64,000 bases of DNA from JALOAT01 sp041685115 (GCA_041685115.1 JAWLGK010000005.1:62001-126000); one strand, 5' to 3'; numbered from the stretch's first letter, positions 19,198-28,733 are shown. Translations and numbers: made by a program. The notes: generated by a model from the sequence alone, not told the origin.

Positions 19198-20268
19198 GTG
19201 ACCATAAAGCGCCTCGAAGTCCGTAACTTCCGCAATCTCCAGGAAATCGCCCTTGAGCCCGGTCCCGCGATCAATCTGATCGAAGGGCCGAACGGCAGTG
19301 GCAAAACCAGCCTCCTCGAGGCGATCCATGTCGCCGGTGTGGGTCGCTCTTTCCTGACTCACCATCGACAGATTTTGATCCGACAGGGCAGCCCGGAGGC
19401 AACCGTGTTCGTGATCCGTCAGGACCAGGATCGTGAAGAGCGGACCGGCGTTCGATTCAGCGTGGGAGGCGAATGGGAGTTCCGGCGCAACGGGGAACGG
19501 GTCGATACACGGGCCGCACTGGCGAAGGGGAAGCCGGTGGCCGTGATTACTCCGGAGAGTCACGACCTGGTCGAGGGCGGCCCGAAGGAGCGGCGCAGTT
19601 TTCTGGATTGGGGATTGTTCCACGTGGAACAGGAGTTCCTTGAGGTGTGGCGGCGCTATCAGCGGGCCCTGCGGCAGCGCAATGCTTGCCTGGCCCAGGG
19701 GGCTCCGGAAGCGAGCGCATGGATCCCTATGCTGCTTGAGGCAGGCACGCGCATCGATGCTGAACGTCGCACCTGGGTGGAGCGGCTGGGTGCCAAGCTC
19801 GGGCAATCGCCTCTGCTCGGGTCACTGCCCGGGGTGGTGTGTCTCGTTTACGAACGCGGTTGGCTAAAAGACCACAGCCTGGCAGAGGTGCTGAAGCGTG
19901 ATGCCGAACGTGACTGCCGGGATGGCCTCACACACAGCGGTCCTCACCGCGGGGAGATGAAGATCCGGGTCGATGGCCACCCGGCGAGCGACGTATTGTC
20001 ACGTGGGCAGGAGAAACTGCTGGTGTGTGGCCTGTGGCTTGCGCAGCTCATGCTGGTGCGCGAGGTCAGCGCGCAGGCGCCTATCGTGCTCCTGGATGAC
20101 CTGCCCTCCGAACTGGACGAACAGAACCGTTGTCTCCTGCTGGAGGCGCTAGTGGCCCTCGGTGCGCAGGTTTTTGTGACCACCACGGACCGCTCCCTCA
20201 CGCCGATGCCGTTCCCCGACACCCGATTGTTCCACGTGGAACAAGGCCGCATCACCACGGTGGTATAA
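19198..20268 (+). CDS. recF: DNA replication and repair protein RecF
   Basis: An SMC-like ATPase. I chose the GTG at 19198, giving 356 residues with the family start MTIKRLEVRNFRNL; a GTG at 19168 would add ten unmatched residues. Walker A is GPNGSGKT at 30-37, and Walker B and D-loop are VLLDDLPSELDEQ. RecF with RecO and RecR loads RecA at gaps. Two perfect parS palindromes lie in frame in this gene, each translated as LFHVEQ. That segment may be shaped by ParB binding as well as protein function. Confidence 0.96.
   Translation: MTIKRLEVRNFRNLQEIALEPGPAINLIEGPNGSGKTSLLEAIHVAGVGRSFLTHHRQILIRQGSPEATVFVIRQDQDREERTGVRFSVGGEWEFRRNGERVDTRAALAKGKPVAVITPESHDLVEGGPKERRSFLDWGLFHVEQEFLEVWRRYQRALRQRNACLAQGAPEASAWIPMLLEAGTRIDAERRTWVERLGAKLGQSPLLGSLPGVVCLVYERGWLKDHSLAEVLKRDAERDCRDGLTHSGPHRGEMKIRVDGHPASDVLSRGQEKLLVCGLWLAQLMLVREVSAQAPIVLLDDLPSELDEQNRCLLLEALVALGAQVFVTTTDRSLTPMPFPDTRLFHVEQGRITTVV
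19616..19631. promoter_or_regulatory. parS: parS site 1 (inside recF)
   Basis: A perfect 16-bp palindrome, TGTTCCACGTGGAACA, matching the bacterial parS consensus core. It lies in frame in recF and 1.7 kb from the dnaA-dnaN origin region, where ParB-loading sites are expected. Confidence 0.9.
20228..20243. promoter_or_regulatory. parS: parS site 2 (inside recF)
   Basis: A second identical 16-bp palindrome, TGTTCCACGTGGAACA, 612 bases after the first and just before the recF stop. It is read in the same frame as the first copy. Confidence 0.9.
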
Positions 20269-20293
20269 TGCCCGCTTCCATGCGGAGCCTGTT

Positions 20294-22711
20294 ATGACGG
20301 ACGAAAATAGCTACGACTCTACCCAGATCAAGGTACTCAAGGGCCTGGATGCCGTTCGCAAGCGTCCGGGCATGTACATTGGCGACACGGATGATGGCAC
20401 CGGCCTCCACCACATGGTGTTCGAGGTGGTGGACAATGCCATTGACGAGGCGCTGGCCGGTCACTGCACCCAGATAGACGTGATCGTCCATACCGACGAC
20501 TCCGTATCCGTGCGTGACAACGGTCGCGGCATCCCCGTGGACATTCATGCGGAAGAAGGCCGTTCCGCCGCTGAAGTCATCATGACGGTGCTGCACGCCG
20601 GCGGTAAGTTCGACCAGAACTCCTACAAGGTGTCGGGCGGCCTGCATGGCGTGGGTGTGTCCGTGGTGAACGCACTGTCCGAACACCTGAAACTGCTCAT
20701 CCGCCGCCACGGCAAGCTCCACGAGCAGGACTACTACAACGGCGACCCCGCCTACCCCCTCAAGGAAATTGGTGAGTCCACCACCACGGGTACCGAGGTT
20801 CGCTTCAAGCCTTCCCGCACGATCTTCACCCAGACCGAATACAGCTACGACATTCTGGCCAAGCGCCTGCGTGAGTTGTCTTTCCTGAATTCCGGCGTGC
20901 GCATCCACCTGATGGACGAGCGCAGCGGCAAGGAAGACGTTTTTGAATACCAAGGCGGCATCAAGGCCTTCGTGGAGCACCTCAACCGTAACAAGAACCC
21001 GCTCCACGCCAACGTGTTTCACTTCCTCACCGAGCGTGATGGCATTACGGTGGAAGTCGCAATGCAGTGGAGCGATGCCTATCAGGAAAGCGTCTACTGC
21101 TTCACCAACAACATCCCGCAACGCGACGGCGGCACGCACCTGGCCGGTTTCCGCGCTGCGCTGACGCGCACTATCAACAACTACATCGAGGCGCAGGGCC
21201 TGGCCAAGAAGGCCAAGATCGCCACCACAGGCGACGACGCCCGCGAAGGCCTCACTGCTGTGCTGTCCGTGAAGGTGCCGGACCCTAAGTTCTCCTCACA
21301 GACCAAGGACAAGCTGGTTTCCTCCGAGGTGAAGCCGGTGGTCGAGGCGACTACCGTGGAAAAACTCGAAGAATTCCTGCTGGAGAACCCCAGCGATGCG
21401 AAGGTCATCTCTGGAAAAGTCGTGGAAGCGGCGCGCGCCCGTGAGGCGGCGCGCAAGGCCCGGGAAATGACCCGCCGCAAGGGTGCCCTGGATATCGCCG
21501 GGCTACCCGGAAAGCTCGCCGACTGCCAGGAGCGCGACCCGGCCCATTCCGAACTGTTCCTGGTCGAGGGTGACTCCGCCGGCGGCTCAGCCAAACAGGG
21601 TCGTGATCGTCGCACCCAGGCCATCCTGCCCCTCAAGGGCAAGATCCTGAACGTGGAAAAGGCCCGCTTCGACAAGATGCTCTCCTCCGCCGAGGTGGGC
21701 ACCCTGATCACCGCACTCGGCTGCGGCATTGGCCGGGAGGAATTCAACCCCGACAAGCTGCGCTACCACCGCATCATCATCATGACCGACGCGGACGTGG
21801 ATGGCTCCCACATCCGTACCCTGCTGCTCACCTTCTTTTATCGCCAGATGCCCGAGATTATCGAGCGCGGCCACGTCTACATCGCCCAGCCGCCGCTCTA
21901 CAAGGTGAAGCGCGGCAAGCAGGAGCGTTACGTGAAGGACGATGCGGAGCTCAACGCCAACCTGCTTCAGCAGGCCCTGGATGGCACCGAACTGTTCGTC
22001 ACCACCGGCGCCCCACCCTTGTCGGGGCTCGCCCTGGAACAGCTTGCCAAGCGTTATCAGGCGGTCATGGCCAGCATCAACCGCCTGGGCCGCCGCTTCA
22101 ATGCCCACGTCCTGGAAAAGATGATTGCCCTGCCAGGCCTGTCGCTGGAAGACTTCCTGCGCCACGACGCCGCGAAGGCCTGGTTCCAGGACCTGACCGG
22201 TCTGCTCAATGCCGATGCCGGAGCCGAGCGCCGTTACGACTATCGGCTCGAGACAGCACCGGGCGGGAGTGTCGAGGGCGCCGTCATCGTCGAATGGCGT
22301 CACGGCGTCGCCTCGGAATTCAGTTATCAGGTGGATTTCTTCGCCTCACCCGAATACCAGGCCATCCAGGACCTGCACAACCAGCTGGACGGCCTGTTGT
22401 CCGCTGATGCCTACGTGCAACGTGGTGAGCGTCGCCAGCCGGTCGGCAGCTTCAAGCAGGCCCTCGACTGGATGCTGGAGGAAGCCAAGCGTGGTCAACA
22501 CATCCAGCGCTACAAGGGTCTCGGCGAGATGAATCCCGAGCAGCTGTGGGAAACCACTATGAACCAGGACACCCGCCGCCTGCTCCAGGTGAAGATCGAG
22601 GACGCCGTCGCCGCCGATGCCATCTTCTCCACCCTCATGGGCGACGCGGTGGAACCCCGCCGCGAGTTCATCGAGCAGAACGCGTTGCAGGTGGCCAATC
22701 TCGACGTCTGA
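20294..22711 (+). CDS. gyrB: DNA gyrase subunit B
   Basis: An 805-residue GyrB, E. coli-like in length (804). The GHKL ATPase domain shows EVVDNAIDEAL, DNGRGIPVDIH and SGGLHGVGVSVVNALS. The TOPRIM domain shows LVEGDSAGGSAKQGRDR and the DADVDGSHIRTLL segment. The long gram-negative insert before the C-terminus is present. It starts 25 bases after recF, so recF-gyrB co-transcription is likely. A very strong hairpin terminator follows. Confidence 0.98.
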   Translation: MTDENSYDSTQIKVLKGLDAVRKRPGMYIGDTDDGTGLHHMVFEVVDNAIDEALAGHCTQIDVIVHTDDSVSVRDNGRGIPVDIHAEEGRSAAEVIMTVLHAGGKFDQNSYKVSGGLHGVGVSVVNALSEHLKLLIRRHGKLHEQDYYNGDPAYPLKEIGESTTTGTEVRFKPSRTIFTQTEYSYDILAKRLRELSFLNSGVRIHLMDERSGKEDVFEYQGGIKAFVEHLNRNKNPLHANVFHFLTERDGITVEVAMQWSDAYQESVYCFTNNIPQRDGGTHLAGFRAALTRTINNYIEAQGLAKKAKIATTGDDAREGLTAVLSVKVPDPKFSSQTKDKLVSSEVKPVVEATTVEKLEEFLLENPSDAKVISGKVVEAARAREAARKAREMTRRKGALDIAGLPGKLADCQERDPAHSELFLVEGDSAGGSAKQGRDRRTQAILPLKGKILNVEKARFDKMLSSAEVGTLITALGCGIGREEFNPDKLRYHRIIIMTDADVDGSHIRTLLLTFFYRQMPEIIERGHVYIAQPPLYKVKRGKQERYVKDDAELNANLLQQALDGTELFVTTGAPPLSGLALEQLAKRYQAVMASINRLGRRFNAHVLEKMIALPGLSLEDFLRHDAAKAWFQDLTGLLNADAGAERRYDYRLETAPGGSVEGAVIVEWRHGVASEFSYQVDFFASPEYQAIQDLHNQLDGLLSADAYVQRGERRQPVGSFKQALDWMLEEAKRGQHIQRYKGLGEMNPEQLWETTMNQDTRRLLQVKIEDAVAADAIFSTLMGDAVEPRREFIEQNALQVANLDV

Positions 22712-22720
22712 GAGGCTCAA

Positions 22721-22769
22721 AAAAGGGAGCCACCGTGCACACACGTGGTGTGCACGGTGGCTCCCTTTT
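22721..22769. terminator. Long perfect hairpin terminator after gyrB
   Basis: A perfect 22-bp inverted repeat (22721-22742 and 22748-22769) with a five-base loop lies ten bases after the gyrB stop. One arm starts AAAAGGGAGCCACCG and the other ends GGTGGCTCCCTTTT, so both strands give a stem followed by a T run. That would make it a bidirectional terminator. Confidence 0.88.
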
Positions 22770-22795
22770 CGCCTGCGTTACGAACAAAAACCCAA

Positions 22796-23250
22796 CACAG
22801 AGCCACGGAGAGCACAGAGACAGCCTAGGACAGGCCGCACCTGCCGCTTGGCACCGTCCGGGAGATTCAGTTGAGGTTTTAATCCGCCCGCCCATAGCCA
22901 ACTGCTCCCGCGTTGCTCTCGACCGCCCGCTCCCGGCGCGGTCTACCTTTCCCATCCACGGGGTCGTACCTCGCGCATCCATGCGTCCCTCTCCCTCCGG
23001 GAGCTGTCTCGTGGTCACATTTCGCCTTTTGTAGCCAGCTCTCTTGAGCCTTTTCCCTCCGGGAGACGACTGCATGGATGCAGGAGATAGAGCAATGCAA
23101 GGAGCAATTGCCGAAGGACAGGGACGAGGGGATCTATGAACCAACAGCCGCATCTGGATTGATCCCCTCTCCCCAACCCTCTCCCGGAGGGAGAGGGAGT
23201 GTGCGCGCAAGAGGTGGCCGAGAGACAGCCCGCAGGGAGAGGGGGCGAAG
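22796..23250. repeat. Mosaic palindromic repeat region A
   Basis: This gap between gyrB and fbp has no convincing gene. It is built of blocks that recur at 49915-50495 and 61433-61546, bounded by short palindromes of the type CTCCCGGAGGGAG. About 22904-23003 is the inverted form of about 49988-50088. Bases 23001-23040 are the inverted form of 50380-50418. Bases 23117-23180 repeat 50102-50166 and contain GAGGGGAT...ATCCCCTC arms that can fold back. A separate ACACAGAGCCACGGAGAG stretch lies at 22796. Confidence 0.8.
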
Positions 23251-23264
23251 GCCAACGGCGCACG

Positions 23265-23292
23265 AAAAAAGGGGAAGGCCTCCGCCTTCCCC
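23265..23292 (-). terminator. Rho-independent terminator of fbp
   Basis: On the minus strand the stem GGGGAAGGC / GCCTTCCCC with a GGAG loop is followed by six T. It lies about 55 bases beyond the fbp stop. Confidence 0.85.
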
Positions 23293-23345
23293 TTCTCTCT
23301 AGCCCTTCTCCGCGTACTCCGCGTTGCGCTACGTCGCTAAACCAT

Positions 23346-24356
23346 TCAGGCGTCCTGGTGGTAGGAGACGATGCGCTCCACCTCGTTCCTGGAGCCCAGG
23401 ATGACGGGCACGCGCTGGTGCAGGCCGGAGGGCTGGATGTCCATGATGCGCGCGCGGCCAGTGCTGCTGGCGCCGCCGGCCTGCTCGATGATGAACGACA
23501 TGGGATTGGCCTCGTACATGAGGCGCAGCTTGCCGCCCTTCTCTTTCATCTTGCTGTCCAGCGGGTACATGAACACGCCGCCGCGGGTCAGGATGCGATG
23601 CACCTCGGCCACCATGGAGGCGACCCAGCGCATGTTGAAGTCCTTGTCGCGCTCGCCGGTCTTGCCCGCCAGGCATTCGTCCACGTAACGCTTCACCGGC
23701 TTTTCCCAGAAACGCATGTTGGAGGCGTTGATGGCGAACTCATTGGTATCTGCCGGGATCTGGATGTTTGGGTGAGTGAGTACAAACTCACCAATGCTCT
23801 GGTCCAGGGTGAAACCGTTCACGCCATGGCCGGTGGTGAGCACCATCATGGTGGAAGGCCCGTAGATGGCGTAGCCGGCGCATACCTGCTGGGTCCCGGG
23901 TTGCAGGAAGGACTCGGCGGTGGGATTCTCGCAATCACCCGGGCAACGCAGGATGGAGAAGATGGTGCCCACCGAGACGTTCACGTCGATGTTGGACGAG
24001 CCATCCAGCGGGTCGAAGGTGAGCAAGTACTTGCCACGCGGGTAGCGCGCGGGGATCTGATAGATGTCATCCATCTCCTCGGAGGCCATGGCGGCCAGAT
24101 GCCCTGCCCACTCGTTGGTTTGCAGGAAGATCTCGTTGGAGATGATGTCCAGCTTCTTCTGGGTCTCGCCCTGCACGTTTTCCGAGCCGGCGCTGCCCAG
24201 CACGCCCACCAGGGCACCCTTGTTCACCAGGCCGGAGATCTGCTTGCACGCGGTGACGATGTCGTTGAGCAGTGAGGTGAAGTCACCGGTGGCGCCCTTC
24301 ACCCGGCGCTGCTCCTCGATGATGAACTGCGTTAGCGAGACGCGGTTGTTCTGCAT
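23346..24356 (-). CDS. fbp: Class 1 fructose-1,6-bisphosphatase
   Basis: A 336-residue class 1 FBPase (E. coli 332). The metal/substrate motif FDPLDGSSNIDVN is present around residues 119-131, along with the acidic EEMDD segment just before. It hydrolyses fructose-1,6-bisphosphate in gluconeogenesis and, where present, the Calvin cycle; no Calvin-cycle gene is in this window. It starts at an ATG at 24356 and appears to be a single-gene unit, closed by the terminator at 23265-23292. Confidence 0.97.
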   Translation of the reverse strand: MQNNRVSLTQFIIEEQRRVKGATGDFTSLLNDIVTACKQISGLVNKGALVGVLGSAGSENVQGETQKKLDIISNEIFLQTNEWAGHLAAMASEEMDDIYQIPARYPRGKYLLTFDPLDGSSNIDVNVSVGTIFSILRCPGDCENPTAESFLQPGTQQVCAGYAIYGPSTMMVLTTGHGVNGFTLDQSIGEFVLTHPNIQIPADTNEFAINASNMRFWEKPVKRYVDECLAGKTGERDKDFNMRWVASMVAEVHRILTRGGVFMYPLDSKMKEKGGKLRLMYEANPMSFIIEQAGGASSTGRARIMDIQPSGLHQRVPVILGSRNEVERIVSYHQDA

Positions 24357-24458
24357 GGCATGTGGTCCTGTGGTTTTATGGAATGCGGTTCCAGGTCGGG
24401 GCCTGAATTATCGTTAGGATGCGTGGCCTTACTGGCCAAGCGAGTGAAGGCCAGTATA

Positions 24459-25193
24459 TCACGCAGTTCTGATGGACCTGGAAGTGGTCTGGATGGTGTC
24501 CATGGCACCCTCTATCCAGCTTTCCGCTTCCTGGGTGATGGCAGCCGCGCTCTTGTCGCTGGTGGCGATGACGGGGCCGATGCGTACCTGGATTTCGCCC
24601 GGCACCTTGATGAAGCTGTCCCGTCGCCAGTGTTCACCGCCGTTATGGGCGACCGGCACCACCGGGACCTGCGCATGCCGTGCCAGGGCGCCGCCGCCCG
24701 TGGCATAGCGGCCGCGCACGCCGGGTGCGACGCGGGTCCCCTCAGGGAAAACCACCACCCAGAATCTGCCCTTCAGGCGTTCAGTGCCTTGGGCTATCAC
24801 CTGCTTCATGGCCTCGCGGCCTGCCTTGCGGTCGATGGCGATGGGCCACACCGCCGCGAGTCCCCAGCCGAAGAACGGGACGCGCAGCAGTTCCTTCTTG
24901 AGTACCCAGGTCTGGGTGGGAAAGATGGACTGGAAGGCGATGGTCTCCCAGGTGCTCTGATGCTTGGCAAGCACCACCGACGGAGCGGTGGGGATATGCT
25001 CGCGCCCTTCCACACGATAAGTGACCCCGCACGTCACGCGCAGCCACCACAGCACGAATTTCCCCCACAGCGCCACGTAGCGGTAGCGCACATGCGGATC
25101 GAGTGGAAGGACCAGGGGCACGAACAGCACCACCACCAGGGTGGCCAGCCACATGCCCAGATAGAAAAGCACCGATCGGAGTGCGAGCATCAA
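24459..25193 (-). CDS. Lysophospholipid acyltransferase (PlsC-like)
   Basis: A 244-residue membrane acyltransferase. An N-terminal hydrophobic helix pair (about 5-32) precedes the acyltransferase core. Block I reads KHQSTWE, that is H-x4-E where classic PlsC has H-x4-D, and block III reads FPEGTR. It likely acylates lysophosphatidic acid at sn-2, but substrate cannot be read from the sequence. The ATG overlaps the gmhB stop by four bases, the common glyS-gmhB-plsC arrangement. Confidence 0.9.
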   Translation of the reverse strand: MMLALRSVLFYLGMWLATLVVVLFVPLVLPLDPHVRYRYVALWGKFVLWWLRVTCGVTYRVEGREHIPTAPSVVLAKHQSTWETIAFQSIFPTQTWVLKKELLRVPFFGWGLAAVWPIAIDRKAGREAMKQVIAQGTERLKGRFWVVVFPEGTRVAPGVRGRYATGGGALARHAQVPVVPVAHNGGEHWRRDSFIKVPGEIQVRIGPVIATSDKSAAAITQEAESWIEGAMDTIQTTSRSIRTA

Positions 25194-25729
25194 CGTACCG
25201 CCAGCAATGCATCGACGGCCTCACCGAGGTCCGCATACACCGGTACGCCCTCAAGGCCCTTTTTGTTGGTTAGTGTGCGTTCACCCTTGCCGGTACGCAC
25301 GAGTATCGGGCTCGCGCCCACGGCACGGGCGGCCTCCACGTCGCGCAGGGAATCCCCGATGACCGGCACCCCCGCCAGGTTGATACCCAGGCGTTCACCG
25401 ATCTCCCGCAGCAGTCCCGGCTCGGGCTTGCGGCAGTCGCAGCCATCGTCAGGTCCGTGTGGGCAAAAGGCGATCACTTCGATGTGGCCACCAAGCGCCG
25501 CCAGCGCCTGGCGCAATTTGCCGTGCATGGTGTTGAGGGTATCCAGGTCGAAGTAGCCGCGCGCCAGCCCGGATTGATTGGTGGCCACGGCCACGCGGTA
25601 GCCGGCCTGATTCAGGCGTGCGATGGCCTCGAGGCTCCCAGGTATGAAGCGAAACTCCTCGGCCGACTTGACGTAGTCGTCCGAGTCCTCGTTGATGACC
25701 CCATCGCGGTCCAGGATAACCAGCTTCAT
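25190..25729 (-). CDS. gmhB: D-glycero-beta-D-manno-heptose 1,7-bisphosphate 7-phosphatase
   Basis: A 179-residue HAD-family phosphatase. I start it at the ATG at 25729 (MKLVILDRDGVINEDSDDYV), two bases after glyS ends; the frame is open upstream only as a shadow of glyS. The catalytic DxDG motif is DRDG at residues 7-10. The zinc-binding loop holds CPHGPDDGCDCRKP. It removes the 7-phosphate in ADP-heptose synthesis for LPS. Confidence 0.94.
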   Translation of the reverse strand: MKLVILDRDGVINEDSDDYVKSAEEFRFIPGSLEAIARLNQAGYRVAVATNQSGLARGYFDLDTLNTMHGKLRQALAALGGHIEVIAFCPHGPDDGCDCRKPEPGLLREIGERLGINLAGVPVIGDSLRDVEAARAVGASPILVRTGKGERTLTNKKGLEGVPVYADLGEAVDALLAVR

Positions 25730-25731
25730 GC

Positions 25732-27810
25732 TCAGCCCTGTAGCCGAGAGATGTCGGCCACCTCGAGGAACAGGTCCCCCAGGCGCTTGAGCAGGGCCAG
25801 GCGGTTGTCGCGCAGTTTGGCGTCCTCGGCCATTACCATCACCGCGTCGAAGAAACCGTCCACCGCACCGCGCAGGCCGGCGAGGCGGCACAGCGCATCC
25901 TCGTAGCGGCGTTCACCGAGCAGTGCGCGCACCTCGCCTTCGAGCGCCGCGAGCTGTTCGCCGAGCGCCCGCTCCGCCGGCTCCACGAACAGGGCGGCCT
26001 GCACCTGCTCGGGCACGGCGGTTTCGGCTTTGCGCAGGATGTTCTGGATGCGCTTGTTGGCAGCGGCCAGGCTCTCGGCCTCGGGCAGGTGGCGGAACGC
26101 CGTGACCGCGCGGATGCGTGCATCGAAATCGATCGGCCGGGCGGGCTGGCGCGCCAGCACCGCCTCGAAGGTGTCCGCCGTCACCCCGGCGTCCTGGTAG
26201 TAGGCGCGCAGGCGCTCCATCATGAACTCGAAGACCTGCTCGGCGGTGGTGTCGGCGATCTTCACGCCCTCACCCCGCAGTCCCGCGGCGGCCTGCTCGA
26301 GCAATGCGTGCAGGTCCAGGTCGAGCTGTTTCTCGATGCAGGTGCGCAGCACGCCGAGGGCGGCGCGGCGCAGGGCGAACGGGTCTTTGTCGCCGGTGGG
26401 CAGTTGGCCGATGCCGAAGATGCCGGCCAGGGTGTCGAGCCGGTCGGCGATGGCCAGCGCCTGGCCGGTCGCCGTCGCGGGCAGCCCGTCGCCGGCAAAG
26501 CGTGGCATGTATTGCTCGTCGAGGGCGGCGGCGACCTCGGCGGGTTCGCCGTCGTGCAGCGCGTAGTAGCGGCCCATGATGCCCTGGAGTTCGGGGAATT
26601 CACCCACCATGGCGGACATGAGATCGCATTTGCCGAGGCGTGCGGCGCGCTCGGCCTGGGCGGTGTCAGCGCCGATGGCCTCGGCGACGGTGCGGGCCAG
26701 TGCGGCGACCCGCTCACTCTTGGCCTGCAAGGTGCCGAGTTTCTGCTGGAAGACCACGGTTTTGAGCTGTTCGATACGCGCCGCGAGCGGCTGCTTGCGA
26801 TCTTGGTTCCAGAAGAAGCTCGCATCGGACAGGCGCGGACGAATCACGCGCTCGTTGCCCGCGCGCACATGCGCCGGCTCGCGGCTGTCGATGTTGGCGA
26901 TGGCGATGAAATGGGGTAGCAGCTGGCCGTCCCCATCGACCACGTGGAAATACTTCTGGTGTCCCTTCATGGACGACACCAGCGCCTCGGCCGGCACCTC
27001 CAGGAAGCGCTGTTCGAAGTCGCCAACGATGGCGACCGGCCACTCCACCAGGGCCGTGACCTCGTCGAGCAAGGCCTCGTCGATGACCGCGCGGCCGCCA
27101 AGTTTGGCCGCCGCCTCCAATACCTGGGCGCGCACCGCCTCGCGGCGCTTGGCGAAATCGGCGATGACCCGGCCTTCCGACAGCAGCAGGGCCTCATAGG
27201 CCTCGGGTTCACCCAGATAAATGGGCGCGGGATGATGGAAACGGTGGCCGCGCGTCTCACGAGCGGAATGCACACTGAGGATCTCGCAGTCGATCACCTC
27301 GTCGCCGAACAGCATCACCACCCAGTGCACCGGCCGCACGAACTCTGCGTCCAGGTCACCCCAGCGCATGCGCTTGGGGATGGGCAGGCGATCCAGCGAG
27401 GCGCGCACGATCTCCGGGATGATGTCCGCGGTGAGGCGACCCGGCTGCACACTGCGATGCACCAGCCAGGCGCCCTTGTCGGTCTCCACCCGTTCCAGTT
27501 GATCCACCGTAACCCCGCAGGACGCGGCAAAACCCTGGGCCGCCTTGGTGGGCACGCCCTCTTCGTCGAAGGCAGCGGTGAGCGCGGGACCGCGGCGCTC
27601 CACGGTCTTGTCGGCCTGACCGACCGGCAGCCCCTTCACCAGCACCGCCAGGCGACGCGGGCTGGCGAATTCCTGGACGGCACCGACGCTGAGGCCGGCC
27701 TTGGCAAAACCGTCCTCGATGCCTTGGCGAAACGCGTTGGACAGGGTGGGCAGCGCCTTCGGCGGCAATTCCTCGGTGCCGATCTCGATAAGTAGATCGC
27801 GCGGCATCAT
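25732..27810 (-). CDS. glyS: Glycine-tRNA ligase beta subunit
   Basis: A 692-residue beta subunit (E. coli 689), starting MMPRDLLIEIGTEELPPKAL. It includes the central HD-like region and the C-terminal DALR-type anticodon-binding domain. It works as an alpha2beta2 tetramer with GlyQ. Its ATG at 27810 overlaps the glyQ stop by four bases (ATGA). Confidence 0.97.
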   Translation of the reverse strand: MMPRDLLIEIGTEELPPKALPTLSNAFRQGIEDGFAKAGLSVGAVQEFASPRRLAVLVKGLPVGQADKTVERRGPALTAAFDEEGVPTKAAQGFAASCGVTVDQLERVETDKGAWLVHRSVQPGRLTADIIPEIVRASLDRLPIPKRMRWGDLDAEFVRPVHWVVMLFGDEVIDCEILSVHSARETRGHRFHHPAPIYLGEPEAYEALLLSEGRVIADFAKRREAVRAQVLEAAAKLGGRAVIDEALLDEVTALVEWPVAIVGDFEQRFLEVPAEALVSSMKGHQKYFHVVDGDGQLLPHFIAIANIDSREPAHVRAGNERVIRPRLSDASFFWNQDRKQPLAARIEQLKTVVFQQKLGTLQAKSERVAALARTVAEAIGADTAQAERAARLGKCDLMSAMVGEFPELQGIMGRYYALHDGEPAEVAAALDEQYMPRFAGDGLPATATGQALAIADRLDTLAGIFGIGQLPTGDKDPFALRRAALGVLRTCIEKQLDLDLHALLEQAAAGLRGEGVKIADTTAEQVFEFMMERLRAYYQDAGVTADTFEAVLARQPARPIDFDARIRAVTAFRHLPEAESLAAANKRIQNILRKAETAVPEQVQAALFVEPAERALGEQLAALEGEVRALLGERRYEDALCRLAGLRGAVDGFFDAVMVMAEDAKLRDNRLALLKRLGDLFLEVADISRLQG

Positions 27811-28733
27811 CGGGCGGCCTCCGGGTTCTTGAGCATGGGGAAGCCGAGGGCCTCGCGGCGGTCGTAATAGGCCTGCGCCACGGCACGCGAAAGCGTGCGC
27901 ACGCGCAGGATGAAGCGCTGACGTTCGGTCACGGAAATGGCCTTGCGGGCATCCAGAAGATTGAAGGTGTGCGAGGCCTTGAGCACCATCTCATAGGCCG
28001 GCAGCGGCAGGCCAAGCTCGATGAGCCGGCCGCTCTCCTTTTCGTAGTGGTCGAACTGGCGGAACAGGTTTTCCACCTCCGCGTGCTCGAAATTGAACGT
28101 GGACATCTCCACCTCGTTCTGGTGGTAGACATCGCCGTAGCTGACCTTGCCGTTGGGGCCGTTGGCCCAGGTCAGGTCGAACACACTTTCCACGCCCTGC
28201 AGATACATGGCCAGGCGTTCCAGGCCGTAGGTGATCTCGCCGGTGACGGGCTTGCAGTCCAGGCCGCCCACCTGCTGGAAATAGGTGAACTGGGTGACCT
28301 CCATGCCGTTCAGCCACACCTCCCAGCCCAGGCCCCAGGCGCCCAGGGTGGGCGATTCCCAGTTGTCCTCCACGAAGCGGATGTCGTGCACGAGCGGGTC
28401 GAAGCCCAGCATGCGCAGGGAGTCGAGGTAGAGCTCCTGAATATTGAGCGGCGACGGCTTCAGCACCACCTGGAACTGGTAGTAGTGCTGGAGGCGGTTC
28501 GGGTTCTCGCCGTAGCGGCCGTCGGTGGGCCGGCGCGAGGGCTGCACGTAGGCGGCGTTCCAGGGCTCCGGGCCGATGGAGCGCAGGAAGGTGGCCGGGT
28601 GAAAGGTGCCGGCACCCACCTCCATGTCGAGGGGCTGCAATAGCACACAGCCCTGGCGGGCCCAGTAGTTCTGCAGCGCGAGGATGAGCCCCTGGAAGGT
28701 GCTCACGTCGTGCGTCGCGGCGATGTCGGTCAA
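27807..28733 (-). CDS. glyQ: Glycine-tRNA ligase alpha subunit
   Basis: A 308-residue catalytic subunit of the bacterial alpha2beta2 glycyl-tRNA synthetase (E. coli 303). The family block STFQGLILALQNYWARQGC lies at residues 11-29 and the class II motif region EPWNAAYVQPSRRPTDGRYG follows. No ATG fits; the TTG at 28733 has an AAGGG eight bases upstream, and a GTG at 28706 is the alternative. Confidence 0.96.
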   Translation of the reverse strand: MTDIAATHDVSTFQGLILALQNYWARQGCVLLQPLDMEVGAGTFHPATFLRSIGPEPWNAAYVQPSRRPTDGRYGENPNRLQHYYQFQVVLKPSPLNIQELYLDSLRMLGFDPLVHDIRFVEDNWESPTLGAWGLGWEVWLNGMEVTQFTYFQQVGGLDCKPVTGEITYGLERLAMYLQGVESVFDLTWANGPNGKVSYGDVYHQNEVEMSTFNFEHAEVENLFRQFDHYEKESGRLIELGLPLPAYEMVLKASHTFNLLDARKAISVTERQRFILRVRTLSRAVAQAYYDRREALGFPMLKNPEAAR

